In this document: in pieces, positions 19,647-30,821 of the stretch | Layout of the letters: each line of letters opens with the position of its first letter | Position numbering within the stretch: position 1 is the stretch's first letter | Assembly (NCBI GenBank): GCA_018806915.1 | Contig: JAGKQI010000030.1 | Coordinates: forward strand, 342,501 to 406,500 | Reading direction: 5' to 3' | Length of the DNA stretch: 64,000 nucleotides | Source: Phytophthora colocasiae | Taxonomy: Eukaryota > Oomycota > Peronosporomycetes > Peronosporales > Peronosporaceae | Made by a program: the position numbers and the translations under genes | Notes under the pieces: model-generated | What the model was told of the DNA's origin: nothing | Databases searched by the model: none | What the model saw: only the letters and a program-made list of their open reading frames with translations

Positions 19647-21315
19647 CCTTCAACATGTTCACCAGCTCGTCGATCACGCTGCCCGTGAGCTCGGGAGCTC
19701 CATCCGTCAGCAACTCTCGGAAAACGCCAAACTTGAGCACTACTTCTTCCATGAGAAACTTCGCAATGTCCTCCGCCGTGTGCTGCACCACACAACACGC
19801 CACCGCGTACCGTGTTACATATTCCAGAGCCGCAATCACGTAACGTTCACCGCCGTCTGCCAAGGGAAAAGGTCCTGCTACGTCGAGCGCCCATCGATCG
19901 CCAACATCTCCACCTCGTATACTGCGTAGGGGCGGAATTACTTCTCGCGGACGTGCCTTCCTGCTTCCACATTCAGGGCAGCCTCGTACCCAGCGATTCA
20001 CCTCCCGTCGTAACTTCGGCCACCAGTAAAGCTGCGCGACGCGTCCGTAAGTGTGTGGGCCTCGTAAATGTCCAGACCATACCGAACCGTGCATCTCCTT
20101 GAAGACTTGTGCCCACAATGTCGGTGGTAACAACACTCTCCAGCCGTTCTTGGTGTCGATCACCGCCAATCCGAACTTCACGTCCATCTTCATACCTCGA
20201 TACGAGCCAGCGTCCGTCGCCTTCTTTACAAGTTTGCTCTCGTGTTGAGCTGCGACGATCTCCGTATCGTCCAACTGCAAGGTCTCCATCGCCGGTACGT
20301 CGTTCTTTTCCTCCAAGTTGTCCATAGTCACCGTCGTTGTCATCGCAGGGGCTGGTATCGTAGGCATCGTCACGGGGGCTGTCCTCCTGGCTTCTCGTCG
20401 CCCAGTTCCAACTGTAGTCGTCGCGGGTGGGCTCGTCGCCGCCCGTTCCTCTCGTGCCGCCGTATTCGCTGCTAGAGCTCGTCCACCGGGCTCGCTGTTT
20501 TCCCTGACGCATTTTCCCGTTTGCGTCCCTGACAGTGCCTTAGGCGCCGAACTATTCGTTGTGCCTGTTGCCGTAGCCGTCGTTTTTGTCGTGCGCGGCG
20601 CCGCCGTATCGGCCGTCGTTACTGTGGCCACCGAATCGTCCATTTCTGCCCGTCGCCCATTACCTGGCCTGCCACCGCTCGCCGTCGTGCTGCCACCCGA
20701 TCCTCCGGTCAATGTCGGTGTCGATACAGGGGCTGTCACCGTGGCCAGGGCTTCTTCACGCACGATGCCACCGCCGTCAGTCTCGCCCTGCACTGTCTGC
20801 TGCTCGCCCGCAGTTACCGTCGTCGCCGCATTATCACTTGCCATCGCATTCGTCGGCACCACCGATGTCTGGTCGTCCACGAAGCGTACGCGCTTCTGTT
20901 CTTGTTCACGGATGCGCGCGCTCCTCCGCGTCGCTGGTACTATCGCCGTCAGTTTACGTCTTGCCCGTTTCTTCGACGTCCGGTCCGTTGCCATGGGCGT
21001 CTCGTTCGTCGTGTGGCTGACCATGGGGCTTAGTGTCTCTTCCGTTGCCACCGCCGCCACGTCCGCATTCTCCGTCACCGTCCCTGCGTTCACAGCCACC
21101 GTATCAACTGCCACCGGTTCCTCGCGTGGCACAACCGCCACTGCCATCTCCGTTGTAGGGGCCGTCCCGGTTGTCTCCAGTGTTGGTTTGGCCGCCATAC
21201 TCACAGCCGTTGTGGCGTCAGTCGCCGCCGTCACAGTGCAAGTCACTGCCGTCTTCGTAGCCGCCTCACTCGTATCCGTCTCTCTCGTGCCCGGCCGCGT
21301 CGACACGCATGTCAA
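19588..21315 (-). pseudogene. Linker plus truncated integrase of element E
   Basis: The N-terminal two thirds are a threonine/alanine-rich low-complexity region (about 21315-20230) containing a basic cluster (KKRARRKLTAIV). Then come an integrase zinc-binding region (HGSVWSGHLRGPHTYGRVAQ ... CPECGSRK) and the start of the catalytic core (WALDVAGPFPLAD, first D; LLTDGAPELTG, second D). The frame breaks off near 19650 where the LTR begins. The catalytic glutamate and C-terminal domain are absent, so no active integrase can be made. Confidence 0.8.
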
Positions 21316-22309
21316 CGGGGTCTGTCACCTCCACCGTCTGCCCGAAGACATTCTGCATGCGGAATGTCCACAGCCCGAGAACATCCAGTAGAAAGCCACC
21401 AATGCCTTTAACGCAGTCAACCGGAGCTGTTCGTTTCACTCGCTCGCCTCTCATCATCCAGTCCTTGCCGGCTACCGAGTACCTGGCGCCGCTGTCGATC
21501 TTCACAGCCCTCTGCTCACCGTCGACCATCATTGTCGCCGTCGGCAGTCCGTCACTCGCCTCCGCGTTGTCTATCAGACCGTGGTTCCCGTTGGCTGCCA
21601 CCATTACTTCCGTGGTACGCACCAGGTTGACGTGGGCCTTGTTCGCGTCGTCTCGAGCCGCACTGCCACATCCGCGCTGCCATCGCTCCTTCAGTTCCCG
21701 TCGGGCGTCGGCTATCTGCTGCCGGCGACGCGCCTGTTCCGCAGCTGCAAACTCCGCGACCACCCGTTCCACGTCATCATCTTCCGCGACGGCTGCGGCC
21801 TTCTCCAGTGCACGCCGTACTCGCCGGCGCTTTGCTTCCTTGTTTCTTTGCTTCGCCGCCTTCCGAACCAGGGCCATGGTCTCCGTAGGTTTCGCCACGC
21901 CATCAGGTATTTCTGCTGCCAAGCTCGTAGCTGACCCGCCATTCGTAGTCGCGTCGCCATGCGCGTTCCTGTCGGCATTCACCGTCCCGCCTTCCTCAGC
22001 CGGACGTTCGTCATTTAGTGCGCCGTCGCCTTCCTCAGCTGGACGTACGCTCTTCTTCGTTTCCGTTTTTCGTCCTCGTCCGTAGCGTAATGCCGCCATT
22101 GCCGGCCGCACCGTCGCCACGTATCTCGCCGCTCGTATCTTGTCACGCGCGTCGATCTCATCATTCAAATGAGCACTCACAGCCGCCCGCACTGTTCTCG
22201 TACTCCCGTCCGTTGTCGCTTTTTCCACCGTCTTCACACTTTTGACCTTTGCGTCGCTGGTCACCGACAACTGCACCGCCTTCTCGTCTTTACCATCGTC
22301 TGCCACCAC
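21266..22309 (-). CDS. pro: Protease-containing frame of element E
   Basis: Charged N-terminal half with a coiled-coil-like stretch rich in K, E, A and R (AAKQRNKEAKRRRVRRAL). The retroviral-type aspartic protease motif VKIDSGARYSVAG is at about 21510-21472, followed by GIGGFLLDVLGLW. The frame overlaps the end of gag (22357) by a short gap and the integrase frame by 50 bp. RT should follow the protease but does not. Confidence 0.7.
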   Translation of the reverse strand: MVADDGKDEKAVQLSVTSDAKVKSVKTVEKATTDGSTRTVRAAVSAHLNDEIDARDKIRAARYVATVRPAMAALRYGRGRKTETKKSVRPAEEGDGALNDERPAEEGGTVNADRNAHGDATTNGGSATSLAAEIPDGVAKPTETMALVRKAAKQRNKEAKRRRVRRALEKAAAVAEDDDVERVVAEFAAAEQARRRQQIADARRELKERWQRGCGSAARDDANKAHVNLVRTTEVMVAANGNHGLIDNAEASDGLPTATMMVDGEQRAVKIDSGARYSVAGKDWMMRGERVKRTAPVDCVKGIGGFLLDVLGLWTFRMQNVFGQTVEVTDPVDMRVDAAGHERDGYE

Positions 22310-22356
22310 CGTCGGTCGCTGGGGTCTCTGCCGTTTACCCGGACACCGTACTCCCC

Positions 22357-24282
22357 CTACGGCACCCGCTCCTCGTTTTCCTTCACTGAGTCCTTCTGAG
22401 CGCGCGTCGCCAAGTAGGCATCGTTACGAGCCTTCGCCTCTGTGTCTGGACACTCCTTCGCAAAATGACCTGTCCTGCCACACGCATAGCACGAGAGTTG
22501 CCCAATGGGTCGAACCCCGGATGGCGCTGCCGTCTGCTGTCGCGGCTGTTCCGCTCCACGTGTCGTCCGGGTTGCGGCCTTCGTACGCTTCGCTTTCTGA
22601 CGCTTCGCAGGTCGCGTGGTAGATGCGGCATCCACCGATTCGTCTTCACTCGACTCGTCATCGTCACTGTCTTCGGCCCGGATCATCTTGACCTTGGCGA
22701 TGGCCTTCTTCTCTGCCTTTGGCGTCGTCGCAGCCTTCTTCGCAGGTTCCTCAGCAGCTGGCTTCGCTGTGCGCTTGCGGTTTTGCCGAACAGCCCAGTA
22801 GCGTCCATTCCACACACGTCCTTCGGGTATATCCCAGATGCCCGTGAACTTATTCCACACGCCTTGTGGGTTCGAAAAGATCGCCCAATCTGGATCCGTA
22901 GGCGTCGTCGACGTCGTCGCGGTCACTGCATCTCGTACTCCAACACCTGGAACCACCATTGCGTGTCCTGAAGCCGCGCCAACTGTCACCGGGTAAGCCA
23001 TTTGCGCTGTGATCCACTCCTGGCCAATGTTCTTCATCCCCTGCGCCACGTTGTCAAAGGGGTCGTCCACCTCGGTCGCTTTGTCTACGGCCTTGTCCAG
23101 CGTCTTAGGCTTGCTCTCGCGGACCAGCTGCCTCGTCGTCTTAGGCAGGTTACGGATGAACTGCGCGAGCAGCACGCGTTCGCTCACTTTGTTCTCTCCA
23201 CGAGCATCACGAAGTCCAGCAGCGAAATCCGCGAACGTCTCGCCGGGCATCAGGTACCGCTGGTTTACGCGTAGCTCGGCTTGGGACTTGTCTGGCCGCT
23301 CACCATACCGTCGTTTCAATGCTGCTTTTAGGTACGACCACGTTCTCATCTCGGGTCGCATGCCCTGGTCAACCTGCACCCAGAAGCGTGCTGCATCATC
23401 GTGCAACTTGTTGCCGACAATGTAGTACAGTTCTCCATCAGTCCAGCCACCACGTCCCGATATGCGCGCACCTTCGAGAGCCAGATCCACCTTCTTAATC
23501 CATGTCGAGACTGAGTTGTTCGGAGATGGCTGAAACGGCGTAAGTTCCAGATCCCTGATGTTCTTCCGGCGTCCGTGTCGTGGTACTGGTGCCGCGTGCC
23601 GTTCTCGTCGTCCTCGTCCTGCGCCAACATCGTCAGAGCCGCTTGGTGAGTCGCCGTGATCGTCGTCGCCGTCGTCGCTGTCCGAGTCACTACTGGAGCT
23701 ACTGTCATCACCGTCACCGCCGTCGGGTCCTCGTACGTACGTCACGTGTCGGGTATCCACCATAGTCGATGCTGCTGTGGGCGTATGTGTTGCGCCGTTT
23801 GTCGCCGTCGTATCGTGCGTCGCCGTCGCTTGGCTTATGGACGTTGCCACGGCTACCTCCAGGTTGTCGAGCCGCGTCGTCATCCTGTTCATCGTCTCAG
23901 ACAGCTGCAGCAGGACGTTTGAGAGGGCAGTCATCTCGCCAGGTGCTGGTGTCGTCGTCGTGTCCGGTTGAATGCCCGCATCCTCGCTCGCCGGTGTCTC
24001 CTGAACAGCCGCCCGTTCACCAGATGTCACTTCGCCGGGGTTATTTGGAGTGCCAGGAGCCGGTGCCGCACTTGTCTCTTCGTCGTCACCCTTGGTCTCT
24101 TCATCGTCCGGGTTACTGCGTCGGGGAGGGTCCACGTCGTCACCGCCGTACTCGTCCGTGGGAGAAAGTGTCGGGCTCGGCGCCGCCGCTGTTGGTGCTA
24201 ACTCGCTCATGGGGATTGCTGTCGTCTTCTTCGTCTTTGTCGTCGTTGATGCAGGTACGCCGATCACTCTCGTTCGTGCCAT
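22357..24282 (-). CDS. gag: Gag of element E
   Basis: A 641-residue frame starts at ATG 24282, 43 bp inside the LTR boundary, which fits a first gene. The N-terminal 200 residues are acidic and S/T/P-rich with a run of serine/aspartate near 23690. A capsid-like domain follows (WIKKVDLALEGAR ... DDAARFWVQ ... ELRVNQRYLMPGETFADFAAGL). The single zinc knuckle CYACGRTGHFAKEC lies at about 22485-22444. The domain order is that of Ty3/gypsy gag. The frame has no interruption and could still be translated. Confidence 0.85.
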   Translation of the reverse strand: MARTRVIGVPASTTTKTKKTTAIPMSELAPTAAAPSPTLSPTDEYGGDDVDPPRRSNPDDEETKGDDEETSAAPAPGTPNNPGEVTSGERAAVQETPASEDAGIQPDTTTTPAPGEMTALSNVLLQLSETMNRMTTRLDNLEVAVATSISQATATHDTTATNGATHTPTAASTMVDTRHVTYVRGPDGGDGDDSSSSSDSDSDDGDDDHGDSPSGSDDVGAGRGRRERHAAPVPRHGRRKNIRDLELTPFQPSPNNSVSTWIKKVDLALEGARISGRGGWTDGELYYIVGNKLHDDAARFWVQVDQGMRPEMRTWSYLKAALKRRYGERPDKSQAELRVNQRYLMPGETFADFAAGLRDARGENKVSERVLLAQFIRNLPKTTRQLVRESKPKTLDKAVDKATEVDDPFDNVAQGMKNIGQEWITAQMAYPVTVGAASGHAMVVPGVGVRDAVTATTSTTPTDPDWAIFSNPQGVWNKFTGIWDIPEGRVWNGRYWAVRQNRKRTAKPAAEEPAKKAATTPKAEKKAIAKVKMIRAEDSDDDESSEDESVDAASTTRPAKRQKAKRTKAATRTTRGAEQPRQQTAAPSGVRPIGQLSCYACGRTGHFAKECPDTEAKARNDAYLATRAQKDSVKENEERVP

Positions 24283-24324
24283 GTTGTTCTCGTTAACTTG
24301 TACAGTGCCCCTGTATGACCACCA

Positions 24325-24991
24325 TGTAACGTGTCTAGTCTAGCTCTGCACGCCGAGCTTTGGTCGCCCAGTGCTGATGGGTCCAAGCGTCCGTTGGCCG
24401 TCGGTAGAGGAACTTCCACTACCCCGCCGGTGTGTATCGTACTGACACACGACCTATTTGTATTTATGTTCTGTTCGTTCTAGGTAGGCTACGACTAGCT
24501 TTAAGCTTCGTCAATAGACTCACTACGTCTGTCCGTTCCGTTTGTCCGTTCGTCGTCCGTTCACCGTCCGTTCAAGTTTGAGCTGCTGCCGCCAACCACT
24601 TGGACTCAACACCGTTGTGCGTCGCCCTACTCGTCGCAGTCACCGGAGCGTGGAGACCGTTGTCTTCACTCGCGCTTGCCCGTCCGTTCGTCCGTCCAAG
24701 TTCCAATTACCAGCACTCGTCCTCCGTCGTGTCCAAGTGCCAGCCGTCCACCGTTCGTTTGTCCGTTTGTCGCCGTGTGAGGATCACTTCTGAGTCCTTC
24801 GCTGCTAATTCGTAACTGCGTTCTCGCGTGTCCAGGTCCAGGTCCAGGTCATCGTCACAGCGATCCTGGGGCGCCGTGCATCCAATCCTCAGCGGTCGCT
24901 GCTGAGCACGCATGCTACCTCGTGGCGGTATCGCCGTCACTTCAACCACCACTCGCTTGACGCCCGTACCGTACCGTTTGATCCCATTACA
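24325..24991 (-). repeat. 5' LTR of element E (complete)
   Basis: 667 bp. Shares its first 374 bp (plus orientation) with 19273-19646. Its outer end, CATTACA, lies against the CTTTG of the channel gene. A pore-domain ORF of the neighbouring channel fragment reads on into this LTR by chance. Confidence 0.8.
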
Positions 24992-25437
24992 CTTTGCTTC
25001 GACCACAAGCTGTTCCACGAGTTTCGTTACTTGCTTTGGGATCACTGTCACCACCACGACAATGACGAAAATCACGAAGAATTGGCCTGTAGAGCATTGA
25101 AAACAGTGAGATCTACACGTCTTAAGTATTTCTCTGTTGCCATTGACATCACCTTCTGTTGTGTGTGGTGAGATATCTCCATATCCGACATTGGAGAGCG
25201 TCACGAAGATAAAATACACCGCTTGGTGAAATTCAAGAGGGTCGAGACCCTGTTCAGTGTTGTAACTCTCCTCAAGGATCTGGAACACACCAGCAGCCAC
25301 CAAGATCAGGCTCAGCAACAAGAAAACCAAGACACTCAACTGGTACTTGAAGCCACGATGGGATTGCATCACTCGGTAGAATCTCAATACTGCGAGGATC
25401 CGAAAAAAACTGATAAATTACCGTCTAAGCGGCTACA
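24992..25437 (-). pseudogene. BK-type potassium channel pore exons, copy 1
   Basis: Minus-strand reading gives S5 (LSVLVFLLLSLILVAAG), a pore helix and the selectivity filter VGYGD (25189-25175), then a 66-bp GT-AG intron and S6 (FFVIFVIVVVVTVIPK). This is the K+-channel pore and matches the large-conductance (BK) class by its neighbouring RCK exons. In intact proteins it forms the membrane pore. Here the left side is cut by element E and the right side ends at the copia insertion. The RCK exons lie on the opposite strand, so this is not a working gene. It matches 43684-44128. Confidence 0.85.
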
Positions 25438-25457
25438 GGAGCTGCTCCTGAATGTCC

Positions 25458-25623
25458 TGTTGAAAGGCGGTCTCCGATCAGAGATCGGTAGCACCGGCCA
25501 GCTGCCACCAGCGGTATAAATCTGCGATAGCGGTAGTTAGTGTATGCTGAATCTCACTTTATCTTTTACGTTTTACCTGCCAGAGTGCGCAAGGAACCGC
25601 GCCAGGAAGGTGAGGTTCCAACA
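25458..25623 (+). repeat. 5' LTR of the intact copia element
   Basis: 166 bp. No difference from the 3' LTR was found by eye. Contains GGTATAAAT (25513-25521), a candidate TATA box for the element transcript. Confidence 0.93.
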
Positions 25624-25637
25624 GGTTTTGAGCCCAG

Positions 25638-28600
25638 ATGAGCGATACCATTGACGAGGCTGCTCGCCCACCGGCGGCGTCGCCGGCACGAGCGCCCGTT
25701 CCCAGTCACAAACGGATTGGGATGGTGGACGAACTGGAAGAGAAAGTCGCTGCCGTTGCCTCCAAAGGCGATGGCGAATCCAAGGTCACTGGCGGCGAAA
25801 ACGAGACGGAGCTGCTGGCACTGATGCGCGGGCTTGCGGGAAGGCTGGATCGACTTGAGGAGTCGCAGTCCAAGCTGGAGAAAACGTTGACTGAGGATCG
25901 GGAGAAGCGTGAGCGCAGACCAGACCCACTCACGACGTCGCCAATGGAAACGAGTTTGTTTGCATCACAGCTCGGACGAGGTGCACGCATGCACATTGAC
26001 CAACTGGGAGGGTCGCCACTGACACCAGTCACGAGATCTCCAGCGAGAGGGCACCGTCACCAGCAACCTGGCTACGGTGGACACCTCTCAGAACTACAAA
26101 GGCTCTACGTGGCAGCCCAGGCTCAAGCTCAAGCAGCTCCCCAGCATCCTCCACCACAGGCACCACCGGTGACCGCACCCGGACAGCAGAACATCACGCG
26201 GTACGACTACCCGGACGCTCGCCAGAAGAAGCTGGCGATACGTGCTTTCACTGGAAAGGAAGTGTACGTCGGGTTAGGCTCAGGGTTCTTGGAGTGGGGA
26301 ATGAGGTTCGAAAGGCAGGTCACACTGGCCCAGTCAGCCTGCGGGTTCCTGTGGCCGGAGGATGTAAAGGTGGATCTGCTGGGCAACTACTTGTCGGGCA
26401 CAGCTGAACAATACTTCCATAAGCAGTTTATGACGTGGTGGTCGCAGATGCCGACGCTACAGTACGCAATGGAGAGGATGCTAGAAACGTTCCGTACGAA
26501 CATCACGCCTGCTCAGGCGATGAACCTGTTCGTGGCCCCGAAGGACCCCAAGCGCACCTGGCCGGAGCACTACATGTACCTGCTCGCGGTACTCGAGGCG
26601 TGCAGAACCCTGTCGGACTACTTGGTTCTCGACAGCATTGTGCAGTACGCGTCGCCGAGTATGAAGACTGTGCTGATGGCTAAGGTGGACGGAATGCGAA
26701 CGGACTACTTGCAGCACGCGGAGGAACTAGCGCACTTCGCCCAGTCCTGGGAACGGAATGCAAAGGCGAAGAACCTGGGTAAGGAGCTGGTTGGGGCGGT
26801 CAGTGATGGCAAGCGCAAGGAGACTCGACGCTGTCACGAGTGTGGCGAAGTCGGGCATCTTAGGGCTGCGTGCCCAAGCGCGAAGGGTGGATCGTCGCCC
26901 GACTTCTCGCTGGCTGTGAGTGAGCCGGGCATGGACGCAGAGATGGTCTGGATTCTCGATAGCGGCTCGAGTCGTCATCTAGTCAACGACGAGTCGTGGC
27001 TTGAAGACGTGAAGCCGCACGTGGATTCGTGTGTACAGCCGAACGGAGATCCGCTCAACATCACAAGGAAGGGAACACTGACGCTGCGAGTGACGGCGTG
27101 CGGCAAAGAACAGACCGTGAAGCTTGAAGATGTGTACTACGCCGAGCACGTGGTATATAATCTAATCTCCTACGGTACCCTGGACAGGAAGGGCTACGCG
27201 TTAACCGAGAGAGACGGGCGTCGTGTTCTGGCCAAGAAGGGCGGTGGTCCTGCGGTTTTCGACGTTGATCTACTAAGGTCCGTGCTCGTGGTGCGCGGAA
27301 GTGTTGTGAAAACGCACGAGGTCCCATCGGAGGTGATCATGGCCGTGCTGGACAAGGAGGCGACACGACCTGCGGAGTCGACGAACTGCGTCCAAAAGGG
27401 CACGCTGGTGGAGTTCCACAAGAGACTGGGGCACTTGAATTACGACGCGGTTGAGAGGCTCGCGCGCGATCCAAGCTCGGGCATCGAGATCACTGATCAT
27501 CGGCGCGTGAACTGCCTGACGTGTGCCCAGGGGAAGCAGACCAAGAACAACAAGTCAAAGAAGGACACTGGAATGAACTCGCCAATCGATCGAGTGGGTG
27601 GTGTGATCTGCTCAGACTTGAAGGGGCCGATGACGCCCAGAGACCGCTTGAACAACAGGTACATGATCAACTTCGTTGATCACTATAGCAACTATTGCAG
27701 GGTGTTTCTCGCGAAGACAAAGGACGCGGCCGCCAAGCAGTTCGAGCATTTCCTTGTCTTCTTTGAGAAGAGGTTTAACTGTCGCATACATGTACTGCGC
27801 ACAGACTCGGGCGGCGAGTATGAGAACGTTGACCTGTTTTGCAAGGAGGTAGGAGTGTCAAGACAACGTAGTGAGGCTCGGAACCAGTCCAGCAACGGGA
27901 AGGCCGAGAGAATGCACCGTACCGTTATGAACATGGCCAGGTGTATGGTTTTCGCCTGTGGTCTGCCACTCAGTTTCTGGGGTGACGCAGTTCAGTATGC
28001 CGCGTACATACTGAACAGGTCGCCCACCAACTCGAATCCTCGACGTGCATCTCCTATCAAGATCCTGACCAAAGAGACGCCGCGGCTGGGCGAGATCGTA
28101 GTATTTGGGTCGCCCTGCACGGTGTACCGCAATCCGGTGAAGCAGAACTTCGCTGAAAGGGCACAGCAAGGAATGATTGTCGGGATCGGCGAAGAGACAA
28201 AAGGATATCGCGTGTATCTGCCGAAAGACAAGGTGGTGGTGACCACGCAACATGTTAGAAACATTGAGACCTTGGACAAAGAACAGAACGAGAATGTCCA
28301 GAGGCTGTACCTTCAGGACGACGAGGTCGAGGCTGGGGAGGAGACTGCGGGGAAAGCGGCTGCGGTCGCAGGCAGCTCCAACAAGAAGTCCAAGAGGAAG
28401 GGCAAGAAAACGAAGAAGGGCTACACGCGAGAGCCACACGTGACGCGCTCCGTGGCTCGACAGGCTGAAGAAAAAGCGGCCGAGGCCGTTCAGCAGGAGG
28501 AGTCTGATAGAAGCGTGGTGAACAGCGTGACTGAAGTGGATCCGAGGAACTACAAGGAGGCTATGCGTAGCCGTCACTGCGAGAAGTGGCAAGAAGCCAT

Positions 28601-30146
28601 AATCGAAGAGCTGCGAGCTCTGGAGGAGAACGGTGTGTGGGAAGTCGTCAAAATGCCCCGTGGAGTACGCGTACTGCACACCAAGTGGGTGTTCAAGACC
28701 AAACTGGATGCTGAGGGATTAATCGAGAGGTTAAAAGCGAGACTTGTAGCCTGTGGCAACGAACAAGAGTTTGGGGTGAACTACGGAATAACCTTCGCCG
28801 CCGTGATGGACATGACGAGTGTAAAGTTGATCCTGGTGCTGGCGCGGAAATGGAAGGTGCCGGCCAAGCACGGAGACGTGCCGAACGCTTACGTGAAAGC
28901 CGAAAAGGAGGCCGAACTGACCATCTACATCCACGTACCTCAAGGCATGGAAATCTCTGAGGAGATGCGCAAGCAGTTGAACGTCAGTGACGACGAAGAG
29001 TTGGCGCTGGAATTGAAGAAGGCCCTGTACGGGCTGAAGCAGGCAGGCCGTCTGTGGAACAAATTATTGCACAAGAAGTTAGTTCGGATCGGGTTCGAAC
29101 AAAGCCTTACAGACATGTGTGTGTATTACCGGTGGCGCGATGGAATCCTACTGGTGGTTGGAGTCTACGTGGACGACCTGCTTGTTACCGGCACAGATCA
29201 GGATGCGGTGGACAGCTTCTTCGGGGAACTTGAGGAGTTCTCTGTGAAGGACCTGGGACAAGCAAGCAAGTTCTTGGGAATGCGAGTTGCGTACGACGAC
29301 GCGGACGGCTACGACCTGGACCAGGAAGTGACGATCCTGGAGATGCTGAGAGACTACGGCATGGAATTCGCGCACGGAGTACGTACGCCCATTGGGCCAG
29401 AATCGAACGAGGCTCGTGGACCTGATAGTGCAAAGTTGCCTTTGGACGGTGGCGGTGAGACCGTAACAGTGAAGAAGTTTCAGTCGCTGGTAGGGAGCCT
29501 GATGTGGGTGGCGCGCTGTACGCGTCCTGACATCGCGTTCGCAGTGCATAAGGCATCGAGGCGCACGCACGAGCCTACCGTGGAGGACTGGAAACTCGCC
29601 AAGAGGGTACTGCGGTACCTAGGGGGAACAAGGGAGCTGCGGCTCCAAATGAACGGAAACAGAGAACAGGAGGAGCTGCTTGAGGTGGTCGCGTACAGCG
29701 ACGCCGACTACGCAGCTGACAAAGAAGACAGGAAATCTGTCACGGGCGGCCTGGTGACCGTGGATGGGATGCCCGTGAGTTGGATGTGTCGGAAGCAAGG
29801 GGGCGTCTCTTTATCCACCATGGAGGCGGAATATACAGCGGCGTCGGTAATGGCGACGGAGCTTCTGGGTGTGCGTGAGCTTCTAGGCGAGTTGAGAGTG
29901 AAGCACGAGGTCCCGCTGGCTCTGCGCGTGGATAATCAAGCTGCGCTCAAGCAGTTAGAAGGAGAGAGCGCCTCCTCGAAGGCGAAGCACATTGATGTGC
30001 GGATCAAGTTCGTCGGCGACTACGTGAGGCGTGGAGTGTTGAAGCCGGAGTACTGTGCAGGCGAGCACATGCCAGCGGATTTGATGACCAAAGCGGTCGA
30101 GGCAGCGAGGATGAAGGCCTTGCGAAGCATGGTGGGGCTGCACTGA
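25638..30146 (+). CDS. Copia Gag-Pol polyprotein, intact
   Basis: 1502 residues, ATG 14 bp after the LTR. Order: coiled-coil-like N-terminus and capsid region (about 1-390), zinc knuckle [14 protein letters not shown] (about 398-411), aspartic protease [11 protein letters not shown] (about 437-447), integrase zinc-binding HKRLGHLNY, then the integrase core with catalytic D, D (RTDSGGEY, about 721) and E (GKAERM, about 755). RT follows with [17 protein letters not shown] and the catalytic YVDDLL (about 1177). RNase H comes last with YSDADYA, TMEAEY and RVDNQAAL. Integrase before RT defines Ty1/copia. All catalytic residues I looked for are present. Gag and Pol share one frame, so a separate Gag would need proteolysis or another mechanism. 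Confidence 0.95.
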   Translation: MSDTIDEAARPPAASPARAPVPSHKRIGMVDELEEKVAAVASKGDGESKVTGGENETELLALMRGLAGRLDRLEESQSKLEKTLTEDREKRERRPDPLTTSPMETSLFASQLGRGARMHIDQLGGSPLTPVTRSPARGHRHQQPGYGGHLSELQRLYVAAQAQAQAAPQHPPPQAPPVTAPGQQNITRYDYPDARQKKLAIRAFTGKEVYVGLGSGFLEWGMRFERQVTLAQSACGFLWPEDVKVDLLGNYLSGTAEQYFHKQFMTWWSQMPTLQYAMERMLETFRTNITPAQAMNLFVAPKDPKRTWPEHYMYLLAVLEACRTLSDYLVLDSIVQYASPSMKTVLMAKVDGMRTDYLQHAEELAHFAQSWERNAKAKNLGKELVGAVSDGKRKETRRCHECGEVGHLRAACPSAKGGSSPDFSLAVSEPGMDAEMVWILDSGSSRHLVNDESWLEDVKPHVDSCVQPNGDPLNITRKGTLTLRVTACGKEQTVKLEDVYYAEHVVYNLISYGTLDRKGYALTERDGRRVLAKKGGGPAVFDVDLLRSVLVVRGSVVKTHEVPSEVIMAVLDKEATRPAESTNCVQKGTLVEFHKRLGHLNYDAVERLARDPSSGIEITDHRRVNCLTCAQGKQTKNNKSKKDTGMNSPIDRVGGVICSDLKGPMTPRDRLNNRYMINFVDHYSNYCRVFLAKTKDAAAKQFEHFLVFFEKRFNCRIHVLRTDSGGEYENVDLFCKEVGVSRQRSEARNQSSNGKAERMHRTVMNMARCMVFACGLPLSFWGDAVQYAAYILNRSPTNSNPRRASPIKILTKETPRLGEIVVFGSPCTVYRNPVKQNFAERAQQGMIVGIGEETKGYRVYLPKDKVVVTTQHVRNIETLDKEQNENVQRLYLQDDEVEAGEETAGKAAAVAGSSNKKSKRKGKKTKKGYTREPHVTRSVARQAEEKAAEAVQQEESDRSVVNSVTEVDPRNYKEAMRSRHCEKWQEAIIEELRALEENGVWEVVKMPRGVRVLHTKWVFKTKLDAEGLIERLKARLVACGNEQEFGVNYGITFAAVMDMTSVKLILVLARKWKVPAKHGDVPNAYVKAEKEAELTIYIHVPQGMEISEEMRKQLNVSDDEELALELKKALYGLKQAGRLWNKLLHKKLVRIGFEQSLTDMCVYYRWRDGILLVVGVYVDDLLVTGTDQDAVDSFFGELEEFSVKDLGQASKFLGMRVAYDDADGYDLDQEVTILEMLRDYGMEFAHGVRTPIGPESNEARGPDSAKLPLDGGGETVTVKKFQSLVGSLMWVARCTRPDIAFAVHKASRRTHEPTVEDWKLAKRVLRYLGGTRELRLQMNGNREQEELLEVVAYSDADYAADKEDRKSVTGGLVTVDGMPVSWMCRKQGGVSLSTMEAEYTAASVMATELLGVRELLGELRVKHEVPLALRVDNQAALKQLEGESASSKAKHIDVRIKFVGDYVRRGVLKPEYCAGEHMPADLMTKAVEAARMKALRSMVGLH

Positions 30147-30210
30147 AGTTGCAGCTTAAGTTCGAGAGGACGGAGATCTTCCGCTGTTCGGCGCTGCCGA
30201 TGAGGAGGAG

Positions 30211-30376
30211 TGTTGAAAGGCGGTCTCCGATCAGAGATCGGTAGCACCGGCCAGCTGCCACCAGCGGTATAAATCTGCGATAGCGGTAGTTAGTGTATGC
30301 TGAATCTCACTTTATCTTTTACGTTTTACCTGCCAGAGTGCGCAAGGAACCGCGCCAGGAAGGTGAGGTTCCAACA
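30211..30376 (+). repeat. 3' LTR of the intact copia element
   Basis: 166 bp, same as 25458-25623 as far as can be seen; followed by the TGTCC target duplicate. Confidence 0.93.
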
Positions 30377-30821
30377 TGTCCGCTACCGACATCGGACGAC
30401 GTACCTCAAAGGTAGTTTGCTGCACGATCGAGACGCTAAACGTGCTCGGATAGCACAAGCTGGAGCTGTCTTTATTCTGGCGAACAAGCGAGATGTAGGC
30501 CGCTGTGAAGCTATTGATGCGCTGTCGGTCTTGCAGGCGCTAGCTATCGACAAATTCCGTTTTCGCAAGGATATGGAGCGATTGGTGGGCAGTAACGACG
30601 GTATTGAGCAGCAAGAACCACGTTTGATCCGCTGTTTTACCGAAATTCTCTCGTTAAAACACGCGCGAGGGCTGCGTACGATCACTGGCGTGGAAGTAGC
30701 TCTCGATACTTCACGGTTACGGACTGCCATCGTAGCTCGCAATGTCGTGTGTCCTGGAGCCACAGCGCTACTACTGAATCTCATTTACTCTCCAGTTGAA
30801 CGTCATTTAACTCAAGGGAGG
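30377..30821 (+). pseudogene. BK channel RCK1 exon, copy 1, first part
   Basis: Plus-strand translation shows the RCK1 region of a BK-type (calcium-gated) K+ channel: TTYLKGSLLHDRDAKRARI, AVFILANKRDVGRCEAIDA and GATALLLNLIYSP. In a working channel this forms the cytoplasmic gating ring. The exon is interrupted by gypsy element C exactly at GGAGG (30817-30821) and resumes at 39729. It matches 44149-44593. Confidence 0.85.

Larger units (their letters stand above)
19273..24991 (-). mobile_element. Gypsy-type element E, minus strand, RT deleted
   Basis: A full LTR lies at 24325-24991 (starts TGTAACGTG and ends CCCATTACA on the plus strand). A 374-bp truncated copy of the same LTR is at 19273-19646. 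The flanks give a 4-bp CTTT duplication (19269-19272 and 24992-24995), and copy 2 at 43675-43695 shows the uninterrupted target. Just inside the right LTR, the minus strand reads TGGTGGTCATACAGGGGC, a standard TGG primer-binding site. Gag and protease frames are present, but the protease is followed directly by a linker and integrase: RT and RNase H are absent. The integrase runs straight into the truncated LTR, so an internal deletion joined the two. Confidence 0.87.
25458..30376 (+). mobile_element. Complete Ty1/copia element with intact single ORF
   Basis: Identical-looking 166-bp LTRs at 25458-25623 and 30211-30376 start TGTTGAAAGG and end GGTTCCAACA. A 5-bp duplication TGTCC flanks them (25453-25457 and 30377-30381), and the empty target is seen in copy 2 near 44148-44153. 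The primer-binding site GGTTTTGAGCCC directly follows the 5' LTR. A purine tract GATGAGGAGGAG lies against the 3' LTR. One 1502-codon ORF spans gag to RNase H with no interruption. By sequence this is the best candidate for a recently active element in the window. Confidence 0.96.

Noticed and set aside
20318..21391. 357-codon plus-strand ORF rich in V, A and T
   Set aside because: It is the complement of the low-complexity linker and protease region of element E, whose minus-strand frames carry real motifs.
24707..24991. C-terminal tail of the pore-domain ORF in copy 1 (residues after VEAK)
   Set aside because: This part is LTR sequence of element E read through by chance; copy 2 lacks it.
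27858..28679. 273-codon minus-strand ORF in the intact copia element
   Set aside because: Complement of the integrase-RT coding sequence; no recognisable motifs, and the sense frame is clearly the gene.
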